Origin: Halocaridina rubra | Taxonomy: Eukaryota; Arthropoda; Malacostraca; Decapoda; Atyidae | Length of the DNA: 64,000 nt | Reading direction: 5' to 3' | Assembly: GCA_037179515.1 (NCBI GenBank) | Contig: JAXCGZ010007566.1 | Span: 69,501-133,500, forward strand | Part shown: one piece after another, positions 16,091 to 26,912 of the stretch | How the letters are laid out: each line of letters starts with the position of its first letter | Position numbering within the stretch: the stretch's first letter is position 1 | Translations under genes and position numbers: made by a program | Notes under the pieces: model-generated | Database searches by the model: none | Told to the model about the DNA's origin: nothing | What the model saw: the letters and a program-made list of their open reading frames with translations, nothing else

Positions 16091-19000
16091 TGTGAAGCCA
16101 AAGCCAGTAAAAGAAAGTTTTAATAAGGCTTCTGAGAAAAAACATAAGGTTAAAGTTAAAGCAGTAGACAAGGTAGCAGTTTCCAGTGATACTGATGAAG
16201 AAAGACTGTTGTCAGTAAAAAATGTCAATGCTATTGGTAAAGATGAAGTTAATATTTTGGTTAATGGTAAGTTTGTACCTTTTGAGGTGGATACAGGTGC
16301 TGCTGTGAGTACCTTGACTAAAGATTGGGTTCATAATTTGGGATTGTCCATTGTAGATTGTAATAAAATGTTAAATGCTTATGATGATCTCAAAATAAAT
16401 GTTTTGGGTAAAGTTGTAGTGGATGTTTACTATAATTCTCTGCAAGTGAAACAGACATTTTATGTTGTAGGGAATCATAATTCTAACTTATGTGGCAAAG
16501 ATTTGATGCCAAAAATAGGTATTTATTTGTCTGGTATTAATGATTCTTCTAAAATTTCTAAAGTCAACGGTTCTGTGGTAGAATTGTTGAATGATTATGA
16601 AGTTAATCCTAATAAACCCATTTCAGATATTACAGCTCACATTCATGTTAAGAGTGATGTAGTTCCAAAATTCAGAAAACACAGATCAGTTCCAATTCAC
16701 TATAAACCTTTAGTTGAAGATGCTTTAAATAAACTGATTGTAGATGATATAGTTGAGCCTGTTAACCATAGTGAGTGGGCTGCCCCCATTGTTACTGTGT
16801 TGAAATCGGATAAGGAGTCTGTACGTATCTGTGGAGATTTTAAAGAATTGAATAAATGTATATCATGTGACCAATATCCATTACCTAAAACAGATGAGTT
16901 GTTAGCATCTATTGGTAAGGGAAAGATTTTTTCTACTATTGATTTAAAAAATGCATATTTACAGATTTCTGTGAGTGAAGAAAGCCAAAAGTATTTAGTA
17001 GTAAATACACATAAAGGTTTGTTTAAGTACAAAAGATTACCTTTTGGTCTTTCTTCTTCACCAGCTATATTTCAGAGATTTATGGCTAACCTGTTGAAAG
17101 ATGTAGAGGGAGTTGATGCTTATTTGGATGACATTATTGTAAGTGGTGAATCTGAAGAGCAGCATGATCTTAGGTTTATTGAAGTGTTAAAAATTTTGCA
17201 AGAGCATAATGTTCAGATTAACAAGAAAAAATGTGCTGTTAAGGTTTCTTCTTTAGAATATCTTGGATTTTGTATCTCAGGTGAAGGAATCAAACCTTCC
17301 CCTAAGAAGGTCAAAGCTATTCTAGATTCTCCACCCCCTACTTCTGTTGCAGAGTTGCAATCTTTTATTGGAATGTTGACATATTATTGTAAATTCATTA
17401 AGAATTTTTCTTCCAAGCTGGCCCCCTTGTATGAATTGCTAAAAAAGAATAAAGTTTTTAAATGGTCTGAACTTGAAAACAAAGCTTTTGAAATTGTAAA
17501 ATCGGATTTATCAAAAGGTCCCCTTTTGGCTAATTATGATGGTAATAGTCCACTAGTTGTTGAAGTGGATGCGTCTCCTATTGGTGTAGGATGTGTATTG
17601 TTGCAAAAAATTGATGGAAGAGAATTACCAGTTTATTTTGCTAGTAAAAAACTGACATCAGCTGAACAGAACTATGCTCAAATTGACCGAGAAGGGCTTG
17701 CCTTAGTTTTTGGGTTGAATCGCTTTAGATATTTTTTACTTGGAAGACAATTTGAAGCAAGGACCGACCATAAACCACTTTTAGGTTTATTTGGCAAAGG
17801 GCGTCATATTCCTACTAATGCCAATGCTCGTATTCAGCGTTGGGCACTGTCTCTCTCTCAATATGATTTTGAGCTTACTTACAAAGTGGGTAAAGAAAAT
17901 GTTGTGGCTGATGCCCTTAGCAGGTTGCCTATTGATGATGATCATAAATCCATGACTCCAAATGAATACATTAAGTTAGTTGAAGCTTTAGATTTTGAAG
18001 ATATTTCTTTTTCAAAAATCAGAAATTGTACTCAGAAAGATGAGGTTTTGGGTCAACTCATGCATAATATAAGATTTGGTTGGTCTACAAATGATTTGAG
18101 ATTACATGAATATGGTTCTGTTAAATCTGATCTTAGTTTATATGACAATGTAATTTTGTACAGAAACAGAATTGTAATACCTACCAGCTTAAGATGTAAA
18201 ATACTTGAGCACTTACATAGTGGTCATAATGGGATAAATGTGATGAAAGCAGAAGCTAGGAATTGGGTTTGGTGGCCTAAAAATTTTCAACCAAACCAAG
18301 CTCCTGTGTTGTCATGGTCTACCCCTGATAAGGCATGGTCAAGACTTCACATTGACTATGCTGGACCCATAAATAACAAATATTTTCTTGTAATTGTAGA
18401 TGCATATTCTAAGTTTCTAGATGTTCAAGTTACTAGTTCAATGACTTCAAGTGTTACCATTGAATTGCTTAGAAAAACATTTTCTAATTTTGGTATTCCA
18501 GACATTGTTGTCTCGGATAATGCTCCATATTTTGTGTCCAAGGAAATTAAAGTTTTTTATAAGAAAAATGGTATTCAACATTTAACTCCTGCCCCATACA
18601 ATCCATCATCTAATGGGTTGGCGGAAAGAGCAGTTCGAACTTTAAAAGAGGGCTTAAGTAAATTCAACAGTGGATCATTGAATACTAGAATCTGTAGATT
18701 TTTGTACAATTATAGAAAGAGTATGCATAGTGGTATAGGTAAATCACCAGCAGAGTTACTATTTGGAAGATGTTTTAAAACAACTTTAGTATCTGTAAAA
18801 TGTTCCCCTAACAAAGACAGAGACCTGGAAAAATTGTCAGAGAAAGTTTTCTCTGAAGGAACAAATATGTACAATGTTGGTGATGCAGTTTTTGCTAAAA
18901 ATTTTGGGAAGGGAGAGTCTTGGATTGAAGGTAAAATTATTGAAGTGCTTGGTGTAAGAAATTATTTAGTGCAAGTTCATGATTTTGGTAATATATCATG

Positions 19001-19313
19001 GAAGAGGCATCATGATCAGCTTATGCCTAGATTTACTGGTACTTGTATTAAGACACCTAGAGAGTCTCCAATGCCTTTAGGTTCTTCGAATATAAGTAAT
19101 TATTCCTATGCCTCTAGTTCCACTAATGATGTTGAAGTATCTTCACAAAGGTGTGATGTTTCAGTTCAACCTGATAGTAATTGTATTGAGTCTGAAGACA
19201 CAGTCTCAGAAACTGAAAGGTGTGGTGTGAATGATAAACAGATTGTATCACCATCTCCAGTATTACGGAGATCAAAGAGAATTATTAAGCCACCAGAAAA
19301 ATTAAATTTGTAA
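16077..19313 (+). CDS. Gypsy Pol polyprotein (protease, RT, RNase H, integrase)
   Basis: 1,078-residue uninterrupted polyprotein. Domains in order: aspartic protease with DTGA at residues 72-75; reverse transcriptase with ICGDFKELN, LPFGLSSSPAIFQRFM and catalytic YLDD near residue 349; RNase H with VEVDASPIGVG and RTDHKPLLGL; LTYKVGKENVVADALSR; integrase with LHSGHNGINVMKAEARNWVW, HIDYAGP, VVSDNAPYF and the ERAVRTLK glutamate region. The DDE core of the integrase is present. However, the HHCC zinc finger keeps only its two histidines: WWPK is followed at once by a linker into SWSTPDKAWSR, so about 20 residues including both cysteines are missing. The integrase may be impaired. The ATG overlaps the end of gag, so expression is by overlap/reinitiation or frameshift. 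Confidence 0.93.
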   Translation: MSKGNVKPKPVKESFNKASEKKHKVKVKAVDKVAVSSDTDEERLLSVKNVNAIGKDEVNILVNGKFVPFEVDTGAAVSTLTKDWVHNLGLSIVDCNKMLNAYDDLKINVLGKVVVDVYYNSLQVKQTFYVVGNHNSNLCGKDLMPKIGIYLSGINDSSKISKVNGSVVELLNDYEVNPNKPISDITAHIHVKSDVVPKFRKHRSVPIHYKPLVEDALNKLIVDDIVEPVNHSEWAAPIVTVLKSDKESVRICGDFKELNKCISCDQYPLPKTDELLASIGKGKIFSTIDLKNAYLQISVSEESQKYLVVNTHKGLFKYKRLPFGLSSSPAIFQRFMANLLKDVEGVDAYLDDIIVSGESEEQHDLRFIEVLKILQEHNVQINKKKCAVKVSSLEYLGFCISGEGIKPSPKKVKAILDSPPPTSVAELQSFIGMLTYYCKFIKNFSSKLAPLYELLKKNKVFKWSELENKAFEIVKSDLSKGPLLANYDGNSPLVVEVDASPIGVGCVLLQKIDGRELPVYFASKKLTSAEQNYAQIDREGLALVFGLNRFRYFLLGRQFEARTDHKPLLGLFGKGRHIPTNANARIQRWALSLSQYDFELTYKVGKENVVADALSRLPIDDDHKSMTPNEYIKLVEALDFEDISFSKIRNCTQKDEVLGQLMHNIRFGWSTNDLRLHEYGSVKSDLSLYDNVILYRNRIVIPTSLRCKILEHLHSGHNGINVMKAEARNWVWWPKNFQPNQAPVLSWSTPDKAWSRLHIDYAGPINNKYFLVIVDAYSKFLDVQVTSSMTSSVTIELLRKTFSNFGIPDIVVSDNAPYFVSKEIKVFYKKNGIQHLTPAPYNPSSNGLAERAVRTLKEGLSKFNSGSLNTRICRFLYNYRKSMHSGIGKSPAELLFGRCFKTTLVSVKCSPNKDRDLEKLSEKVFSEGTNMYNVGDAVFAKNFGKGESWIEGKIIEVLGVRNYLVQVHDFGNISWKRHHDQLMPRFTGTCIKTPRESPMPLGSSNISNYSYASSSTNDVEVSSQRCDVSVQPDSNCIESEDTVSETERCGVNDKQIVSPSPVLRRSKRIIKPPEKLNL

Positions 19314-19413
19314 TGTCTTTTGTTGCCATAATATATTGATATTTCTGTATAATGATTGTTGTATGTTGATATTTTTCTGATCCATTTTTGATAAGTTTTG
19401 TATGTCTTTTCTT

Positions 19414-19424
19414 GGAGGGAGGAA
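19414..19424 (+). other. Polypurine tract
   Basis: GGAGGGAGGAA immediately before the TG that opens the right LTR, as expected for plus-strand priming. Confidence 0.8.
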
Positions 19425-19526
19425 TGTTATGTATAACTTTTGAGCTGATTAATTCGTGCGCTTTGCATTGCGCTATTGTTTTGTTGTTTTCACTGAAGTA
19501 GAACACGCCATGTCGGACATCTAAGT
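19425..19526 (+). repeat. Right LTR of the Gypsy element, truncated
   Basis: Matches the first 102 bp of the left LTR with no difference seen, then stops at CTAAGT where LINE sequence resumes. The missing 66 bp include the AATAAA signal and the terminal CA. Confidence 0.88.
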
Positions 19527-20060
19527 CATTTCTTGCTCTTTTGTAGGTTTGCCAGGCATTTATGTTTTTTCTCCTCCTATACCTTTTGCAGCATTTGTCT
19601 CTCCACTCCTTAGCTCTTTTACACCTATTATCGAACTATTTCTCTCTGGCATGAATTACACCTACTTTGGTGACAGGTATGCAGCAATCTACTCTCTTCC
19701 CATATTTCTCACAAAAGATGTCATACATTTCTTGTACAGATTTGTTGTAAAATAAGGTTCTCCAGTCAATAACTGCAAAAAGCTCATTCATTTTGATGTA
19801 ATCTCCTTTCGGATAGTTCCTCCTCATGTCCTCAGTGCCTCTACTCTCAGGAAGAATATCTTCAATGATATACTCCATCACCAACACACAGTGGTCACTC
19901 TTTCCAATTGGTGGTTCATACTCAATTTTTTCAATATCCAACACATTATCTGTGAACACTAGATCAAGTAGTGATGGCTCATCCCCACTCCTGGCCCTTG
20001 TTTGTTCCATTACATTACATCGTAGATTAATGACACCCTTTTCAAGATATATGCTTAGGT
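19527..20060 (-). pseudogene. 5' part of the interrupted LINE: endonuclease C-terminus
   Basis: Minus-strand reading GDEPSLLDLVFTDNVLDIEK followed by KSDHCVLVMEY is the C-terminal signature (SLLDLVFT...SDH) of an apurinic-like endonuclease of non-LTR elements. It continues through WRTLFYNKSVQEMYDIFCEK to NAWQTYKRARND at 19530. There the Gypsy element interrupts it, and the protein resumes at 14643. The N-terminal half of the endonuclease is absent beyond about 20060, so the LINE is 5'-truncated. Confidence 0.85.
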
Positions 20061-20125
20061 CTGTTGAAAAGGAAAAATGTAAGTAAACTGTAAGACAACA
20101 TGTACTCAATATAACCATTTTAGAC

Positions 20126-20985
20126 ATGAGAGAGAGAAACTCATTCTAGAGTACTTTATTTGAGTGTGGAGGCTGAGGCCCATGCTTTGATGTTAGTTGA
20201 GACTGAAAGTGAAGACTTATGCTAGATGGAACTTGTAGGGACTTAATATATGTCACTAAGCTGATATGTAAAAAAAAAATTAGATAAAGGCAAAGCCTAT
20301 TCATATGAGTAATAGTTGAGGGTAATCTGGTAATGTGAAGTACTCTTATGTTTGAAAATACTGTAGGATGTTAATGGCAGTAAAATTTAAGAAAAAATCA
20401 TGTGCAAGAGCAAACTGGAAAAGAGTAAGTAGTATCAGTTAAAGACAAGGATGTACCATGTAACATTTGTTCAAGAAATCATTTGAAAAATGGAGCAAGG
20501 CTTTAGGGGTGGGGGGGCTTGAATAGTGGAGGAGGAGGAGTTGTAGGATATTGAATATGAGAGAGAGAAACTCATTCTAGAGTACTTTATTTGAGTGTGG
20601 AGGCTGAGGCCCATGCTTTGATGTTAGTTGAGACTGAAAGTGAAGACTTATGCTAGATGGAACTTGTAGGGACTTAATATATGTCACTAAGCTATGTAAA
20701 AAAAAAAAATTAGATAAAGGCAAAGCCTATTCATATGAGTAATAGTTGAGGGTAATCTGGTAATGTGAAGTACTCTTATGTTTGAAAATACTGTAGGATG
20801 TTAATGGCAGTAAAATTTAAGAAAAAATCATGTGCAAGAGCAAACTGGAAAAGAGTAAGTAGTATCAGTTAAAGACAAGGATGTACCATGTAACATTTGT
20901 TCAAGAAATCATTTGAAAAATGGAGCAAGGCTTTAGGGGTGGGGGGGCTTGAATAGTGGAGGAGGAGGAGTCGTAGGATATTGAA
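20126..20985. repeat. Two-copy tandem duplication, 430-bp unit
   Basis: 20126-20555 and 20556-20985 are nearly identical direct copies, both starting ATGAGAGAGAGAAACTCATT. Differences are a short indel at CTGATATGTAAAA versus CTATGTAAAA and a T/C change near the end. No coding region was recognised. Confidence 0.92.
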
Positions 20986-21750
20986 TATGAACAAGTAACT
21001 CTTCTGTTGTCACTGCTTAATGGTTGATTCAAATGAGAAGCTGCAAAGAGTCATTGAAGAATAGAGTAAGAAACCAGATAAGTAGAGGTGGCAAACTTGG
21101 TAGTGAGAACTGGTAACTCTCCTGAGGAACTCACAGATATAATTATTTGGGGTGATTAGAAGCAGAGTGAGTCATTGGATAGTTGGCAGACCATTTAGTA
21201 AGAAAGGAGGTATACCTGGTTTGGGATCTGAGGTATATATCTTTATTAAAACATTACTTTTGGATTGTTTTTAAGTTGAAGATGCCACAAATGTGTAGTC
21301 ATGGATTACTACTTTAGCTCTTCTGTGCAATGCCTTTTCATATTTATTATTTGAAGTCCCATAGACTTATTAATCCAGATTCCTTAATGAGCTGTAGCTA
21401 ACTTATGTGGATATTAATCGAATGTTCCCACTCTATGGTAGTACATTAATTGAAAGTCGAGTGAACTGAACTTACAAGATGGTAATGTAGTTGAAATACT
21501 AAACTTCACTCCCAGGTTTTTTTCTTGACGATGTAGACCTACAAATTTGGTGCAAGGAATGTTTAAAACATTCATGATATAATTATTTTCTGTGAATATT
21601 GATGGTTATCCTATAATTCTTATAGACAAGTAGTGTATTATGTATAACATATTGCTGTTCCAAAACAGTAACATTTGGTGTTTAAATTCACTTCATATCT
21701 AACTTGACAGAAAAATTAGGATCTTGTAAGGAAGAGCAAACCCAGGTGCT
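20986..21750. other. Intergenic, nothing recognised
   Basis: AT-rich. No gene or repeat family was recognised. Confidence 0.4.
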
Positions 21751-21754
21751 TTAA

Positions 21755-21860
21755 GGTTTTTCATATTTACAAGGCAAGTCATCTCACCTAACCTAACCTA
21801 ACAATTAACAGGATAATTTAAATTTACTTGGGATACAAGGGGTTATTGTTCATATCTATG
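21755..21860. repeat. Dispersed repeat with telomere-like CCTAA motifs
   Basis: CATATTTACAAGGCAAGT is followed by CACCTAACCTAACCTAAC, which is TTAGG repeats on the minus strand, and later TACTTGGGATACAAGGGGTT. The same layout recurs at 42427-42560. Confidence 0.65.
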
Positions 21861-22420
21861 TAATTTGTCCTGTAAATATTTTTTTTTCACTTTATATAAA
21901 GGTAAAACTAATTTCTACAAGAGATCATATTTTGTTTTTCATTGATTGTGGAAACAAAGATACATAAAGAGTTGTTAATGACTTCCAGGTTTCTTAAGCT
22001 TTCCATGAATTCAAATGCAGTAGTGAATGCTTTAAACTCGTGAAATTCTCCTGATGTAATGTGAAAAGCCATGTTTTGAAGAGTCTTGAATCTTTGAAGA
22101 AAGCCATATGCGTATGTGTGCTTAAATTACATGCATAACACTGTGGGTATTACTGCTTTTTTGTCGGATAGTACCCCATTGCTTGCTTTTACAAACTAGG
22201 TACTTTTATCACTATATTTTCATTAATTTTGTACTGAATCATAGCAGCATATCTTACATATTTTTGTATGTTTTTTTTTTTTGAAGTGTCTACAACGTAC
22301 ATTACTAAGATTTTAGGATACCTAGAGACTAATTGCACCAATTAAGCCTTATCCTATACAGTGTACTTGAGAAATGTAAGTTATATAGGAAAATACTTTA
22401 TTTCCATATTGGTAGTTGAT
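21861..22420. other. Intergenic, nothing recognised
   Basis: No gene or repeat family was recognised. Confidence 0.4.
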
Positions 22421-22424
22421 GAAA

Positions 22425-22600
22425 CCCCCTGAGGGAGGGGAGCAAGAACTTCCTCCATGTTCCCCTGCGTGTCGTATAAGTCGACTAAATGGGGAGAAGC
22501 GAGGGGACTGAGAATCCCCTTCTCTTTTTTCTTTCAGCAAAGTCAGGGTTTTTTGTTCTGACTTAGCCATCCCCCCTTATAAGGAGTATGTAGTTGATGA
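22425..22600 (+). repeat. Dispersed repeat, CCCCCTGAGGG...CCTTATAAGG family
   Basis: Starts ACCCCCTGAGGGAGGGGAGC, contains TCGTATAAGTCGACTAAATG and GTTCTGACTTAGCCATCCCC, and ends CCCCTTATAAGGAGT. A copy in the opposite orientation is at 44915-45095 and a partial one at 35315-35400. Origin is unknown; it is non-coding. Confidence 0.65.
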
Positions 22601-22797
22601 AGTATACCTAGACTATTTCGTCGATGTGTCAAACATACGTAAAAATATGACTGCAGTTATTACCTTTCAGTTCAGGTTTTTTAGTTCATAGTTTTGCCCC
22701 CCCCCCCATAATTATTTCGTTTAATGTTGTTAGTCACTACAACAACAATCTTTTAGCCAATCAAACTCCGCTATAGTGAATTTCTACTCAACAAAGC

Positions 22798-22799
<2 letters not shown>

Positions 22800-22863
<64 letters not shown>
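22800..22863. repeat. (TAA)n microsatellite
   Basis: About 21 TAA units, acting as the tail side of the adjoining minus-strand SINE. Confidence 0.97.
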
Positions 22864-22865
<2 letters not shown>

Positions 22866-23059
22866 TTCCGGTTTTACGTCACGGACTCCCCTATCTACCA
22901 AGGGCTAGGACGGTTGCCTTCTTGCGATGGACTTGTTTTGGCAATTGTAATCGTTACCCTGAGTGCATGCACTTGCTAACCTCAGACCGTGACGAGGCGC
23001 GAACTCTCGACCTAACGCCTCAGAGTCGCGGACGCTACCGCTTGAGCCACGGTGACTGC

Positions 23060-23060
<1 letters not shown>
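22864..23060 (-). mobile_element. SINE family 1, full length, tRNA-derived head
   Basis: On the minus strand the head reads GTCACCGTGGCTCAAGCGGT, with box A-like TGGCTCAAGCGGTAGCG and box B-like GTCGAGAGTTCGCGCC near 22995. The body has CTGAGGTTAGCAAGTGCATG, and the 3' end is GTGACGTAAAACCGGAACA followed by a TTA tail. It is about 195 bp and one of the most complete copies. It is bounded by (TAA)n on both sides. Confidence 0.85.
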
Positions 23061-23106
<46 letters not shown>

Positions 23107-23127
23107 GAAGAAGAAGAAGAAGAAGAA
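23061..23127. repeat. (AAT)n then (AAG)n microsatellite
   Basis: (AAT)n grading into AAG repeats, at the head side of the SINE. Confidence 0.95.
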
Positions 23128-23394
23128 ATATAAAACACTGTTTTAAGTCATTTTTACGAAAATCGCATGGCGTTGATCCCTATAATGATACCTATAAAAT
23201 GGGAGGGGATGCGGGGGGGGGGAGTCAATGGCGGAACTGAGAATTCTCGATGTGCACACAGGGTGTCATCCTGGAAAGAGGGAGTAGGATGGGAAAGATT
23301 TAGGGGAAATGCACGAAAATGAAAGAAAGAGGGGGGGAAGACCCTATTTCTAAGGCGTGCTTGTTCCCTATCCGATATTAATCTTCACTTCCTC

Positions 23395-23426
<32 letters not shown>
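23395..23426. repeat. (AAT)n microsatellite
   Basis: Short AAT tract. Confidence 0.95.
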
Positions 23427-23430
<4 letters not shown>

Positions 23431-23822
23431 GGTATTGTCCTTTGTCACTGTTACGGAAACTTCGTGTCGTTCTCCCATACCGATATTTATCTCCACTTTG
23501 CGGCTGAGTTCCTTCCTGTCTCGGTAACAGTCTAGTCCAAATCTCTAATCTCGAGTCTCGCTCACGACTCGCGAAGCTCGCAGTGTAACAAAAACTACCT
23601 ACGAGGAGGGTTATATCTGGCTTTTTGTGTGGCGATACGATCCATGAGTATCACAAAATTGAAAGACCGCAGTGTTCATGTTAGTATATTTTGATGAGTT
23701 GTATTTTAACTGCATAACATGTTTCTAGATATTATCATTCAGCGAAACATTTGTAGTGTAATTTGGGATACAAATTTGTTGTTAGTGGCGTACACATTAA
23801 AGCTTTCCGTCTGTGTCATTGA

Positions 23823-23900
<78 letters not shown>

Positions 23901-24286
23901 GTATAATTGCTTATTAATATCAGACGCTTTCAATGGTTTGACCATCCATTGTTCTTTAGCTGAGTGAATACGGTAATTATTTTCAGTTGAAACTGGGATG
24001 GAATAAAATCCATTTGAAAAAAAAAACAAAAACTAAATACATGTAAAAGACGCATATGAGTGTGAGGTAGGAAAAATCCAGAATGAATTAACTAAATTGT
24101 CTGATAAGTGATTCTTGGGTCGATTCTGTTAGCTATTAACCGTCGGTTGACTGTTATGACATTTTTCCTTGGCTTTATTGAGTTACTTGGAGATCTCCAG
24201 CAATTTAAAACTAGTCACGTACTAACACCTCAAGGAAGTGATGGCACAATTAGGTAATTACACTTAGGTAATTGTACAGTATGCAA

Positions 24287-24292
<6 letters not shown>
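23427..24292. repeat. Intergenic with an (ATT)n tract at 23825-23900
   Basis: One long ATT microsatellite. At 24245-24275 two copies of TTAGGTAATT resemble the 3' tail of the LINE family. No gene was recognised. Confidence 0.6.

Positions 24293-24293
<1 letters not shown>

Positions 24294-24366
<73 letters not shown>
24294..24366. repeat. (TA)n microsatellite
   Basis: TA tract marking the left edge of the palindromic tRNA-like array. Confidence 0.97.
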
Positions 24367-24375
<9 letters not shown>

Positions 24376-26912
24376 AATAAGCACATTACATATGTGAAAA
24401 CATGAATAATTTTTTACCCCGACCGGGACTCGAACCTAGGACTTTTGATTACTAAGTCAAGGCGCTACCACTACACCACAGAAGGTTAAAAGGAATCCAA
24501 CCTTATAGCTTATATCTGCTATACTTAGGAATGAACGCATTCTAACAGAATGCCACTATGTTCATATTACAGATTCCCCAACCTCACTCGTGGCTTCATT
24601 TTAGCTTTTAATTCAATTCCCAATCTCATTCGGGCCATGAAATACAAATAAGCACATTACATATGTGAAAACATGAATCATTTTTTACCCCAACCGGGAC
24701 TCGAACCTAGAACTTTTGATTACTAAGTCAAGGCGCTACCACTACACCACAGAAGGTTAAAAGAAATCCAACCTTATAGCTTATATCTGCTATGCTTAGG
24801 AATGAACGCATTCTAACTGAATGCCACTATGTTCATATTACAGATTCCCCAACCTCACTCGTGGCTTCATTTTAGCATTTAATTCAATTCCCAATCTCAG
24901 TCGGGCCATGAAATACAAATAAGCACATTACATATGTGAAAACATGAATAATTTTTTACCCCGACCGGGACTCGAACCTAGGACTTTTGATTACTAAGTC
25001 AAGGCGCTACCACTCCACCACAGAAGGTTAAAAGGAATCCAACCTTATAGCTTATATCTGCTATACTTAGGAATGAACGCATTCTAACTGAATGCCACTA
25101 TGTTCATATTACAGATTCCCCAACCTCACTCGTGGCTTCATTTTAGCATTTAATTCAATTCCCAATCTCATTCGGGCCATGAAATATAAATAAGCACATT
25201 ACATATGTGAAAACATGAATAATTTTTTACCCCGACCGGGACTCGAACCTAGGACTTTTGATTACTAAGTCAAGGCGCTACCACTACACCACAGAAGGTT
25301 AAAAGGAATCCAACCTTATAGCTTATATCTGCTATACTTAGGAATGAACGCATTCTAACTGAATGCCACTGAGTTCATATTACAGATTCCCCAACCTCAC
25401 TCGTGGCTTCATTTTAGCATTTAATTCAATTCCCAATCTCATTCGGGCCATGAAATACAAAGAAGCACATTACATATGTGAAAACATGAATAATTTTTTA
25501 CCCCGACCGGGACTCGAACCTAGGACTTTTGATTACTAAGTCAAGGCGCTACCACTACACCACAGAAGGTTAAAAGGAATCCAACCTTATAGCTTATCTC
25601 TGCTATACTTAGGAATGAACGCATTCTAACTGAATGCCACTGTGTTCATATTACAGATTCCCCAACCTCACTCGTGGCTTCATTTTAGCATTTAATTCAA
25701 TTCCCAATCTCATTCGGGCCATGAAATACAAATAAGCACATTACATATGTGAAAACATGAATCATATTTTACCCCGACCGGGACTCGAACCTAGGACTTT
25801 TGATTACTAAGTCAAGGCGCTACCACTACACCACAGAAGGTTAAAATGAATCCAACCTTATAGCTTATATCTGCTAAACTTAGGAATGAACGCATTCTAA
25901 CTGAATGCCACTATGTTCATATTACAGAATCCCCAACCTCACTTGTGGCTTCATTTTAGCATTTAATTCAATTCCCAATCTCATTCGGGCCATGAAATAC
26001 AAATAAGCACATTACATATGTGAAAACATGAATCATTTTTTACCCCGACCGGGACTCGAACCTAGGACTTTTGATTACTAAGTCAAGGCGCTACCACTAC
26101 ACCACAGAAGGTTAAAAGGAATCCAACCTTATAGCTTATATCTGCTATACTTAGGAATGAACACATTCTAACTGAATGCCACTATGTTCATATTACAGAT
26201 TCCCCAACCTCACTCGTGGCTTCATTTTAGCATTTAATTCAATTCCCAATCTCATTCGGGCCATGAAATACAAATAAGCACATTGCATATGTGAAAACAT
26301 GAATCATTTTTTACCCCGACCGGGACTCGAACCTAGAACTTTTGATTACTAAGTCAAGGCGCTACCACTACACCACAGAAGGTTAAAAGGAATCCAACCT
26401 TATAGCTTATATCTGCTATACTTAGGAATGAACGCATTCTAACTGAATGCCACTATGTTCATATTACAGATTCCCCAACCTCACTCGTGGCTTCATTTTA
26501 GCATTTAATTCAATTCCCAATCTCATTCGGGCCATGAAATACAAATAAGCACATTACATATGTGAAAACATGAATCATTTTTTACCCCGACCGGGACTCG
26601 AACCTAGGACTTTTGATTACTAAGTCAAGGCGCTACCACTACACCACAGAAGGTTAAAAGGAATCCAACCTTATAGCTTATATCTGCTAAACTTAGGAAT
26701 GAACGCATTCTAACTGAATGCCACTATGTTCATATTACAGATTCCCCAACCTCACTCGTGGCTTCATTTTAGCATTTAATTCAATTCCCAATCTCATTCG
26801 GGCCATGAAATACAAATAAGCACATTACACATGTGAAAACATGAATCATTTTTTACCCCGACCGGGACTCGAACCTAGGACTTTTGATTACTAAGTCAAG
26901 GCGCTACCACTA
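24367..26912 (-). repeat. Tandem array of 271-bp unit with tRNA-like segment, minus arm
   Basis: About ten head-to-tail units spaced 271 bp (ACCGGGACTCGAACC at 24423, 24694, 24965, 25236, then about every 271 to 26860). On the minus strand each unit holds GGTGTAGTGGTAGCGCCTTG (box A-like, D-arm pairing GTGT/GCGC), TTGA..TCAA as a short anticodon-like stem, and GGTTCGAGTCCCGGTC (box B). The remaining 200 bp (with GAATGCGTTCATTCCTAAGT and ATGGCCCGAATGAGATTGGG) is unrelated to tRNA. The tRNA-like part has a poor acceptor stem and an 8-base loop, so it is a tRNA-derived relic or SINE monomer, not a working tRNA. Units are nearly identical, pointing to recent amplification or homogenisation. Confidence 0.85.

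Larger units (their letters stand above)
14644..19526 (+). mobile_element. Ty3/Gypsy LTR retrotransposon inserted in the LINE
   Basis: Complete internal region with LTR, primer binding site, gag, pol and polypurine tract, inserted antisense to the LINE. The left LTR (14644-14811) runs TG...CA. The right LTR keeps only its first 102 bp. These look identical to the left copy, which points to a recent insertion. The LINE reading frame resumes directly on each side, with no clean target-site duplication. The element resembles the mag/K02A2.6-like branch of Gypsy; that subclade is inference. Confidence 0.9.

Noticed and set aside
21786..21804. Chromosome-fusion telomere relic
   Set aside because: Only three or so motif copies are present, and the flanks are shared with 42427, so a dispersed repeat explains it better.
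22776..24029. Open frames of poly-Ile, poly-Asn, poly-Tyr or poly-Ser
   Set aside because: They are translations of (ATT)n, (AAT)n and (CT)n tracts. The same applies near 31410, 32224, 47890, 60834 and 63543.
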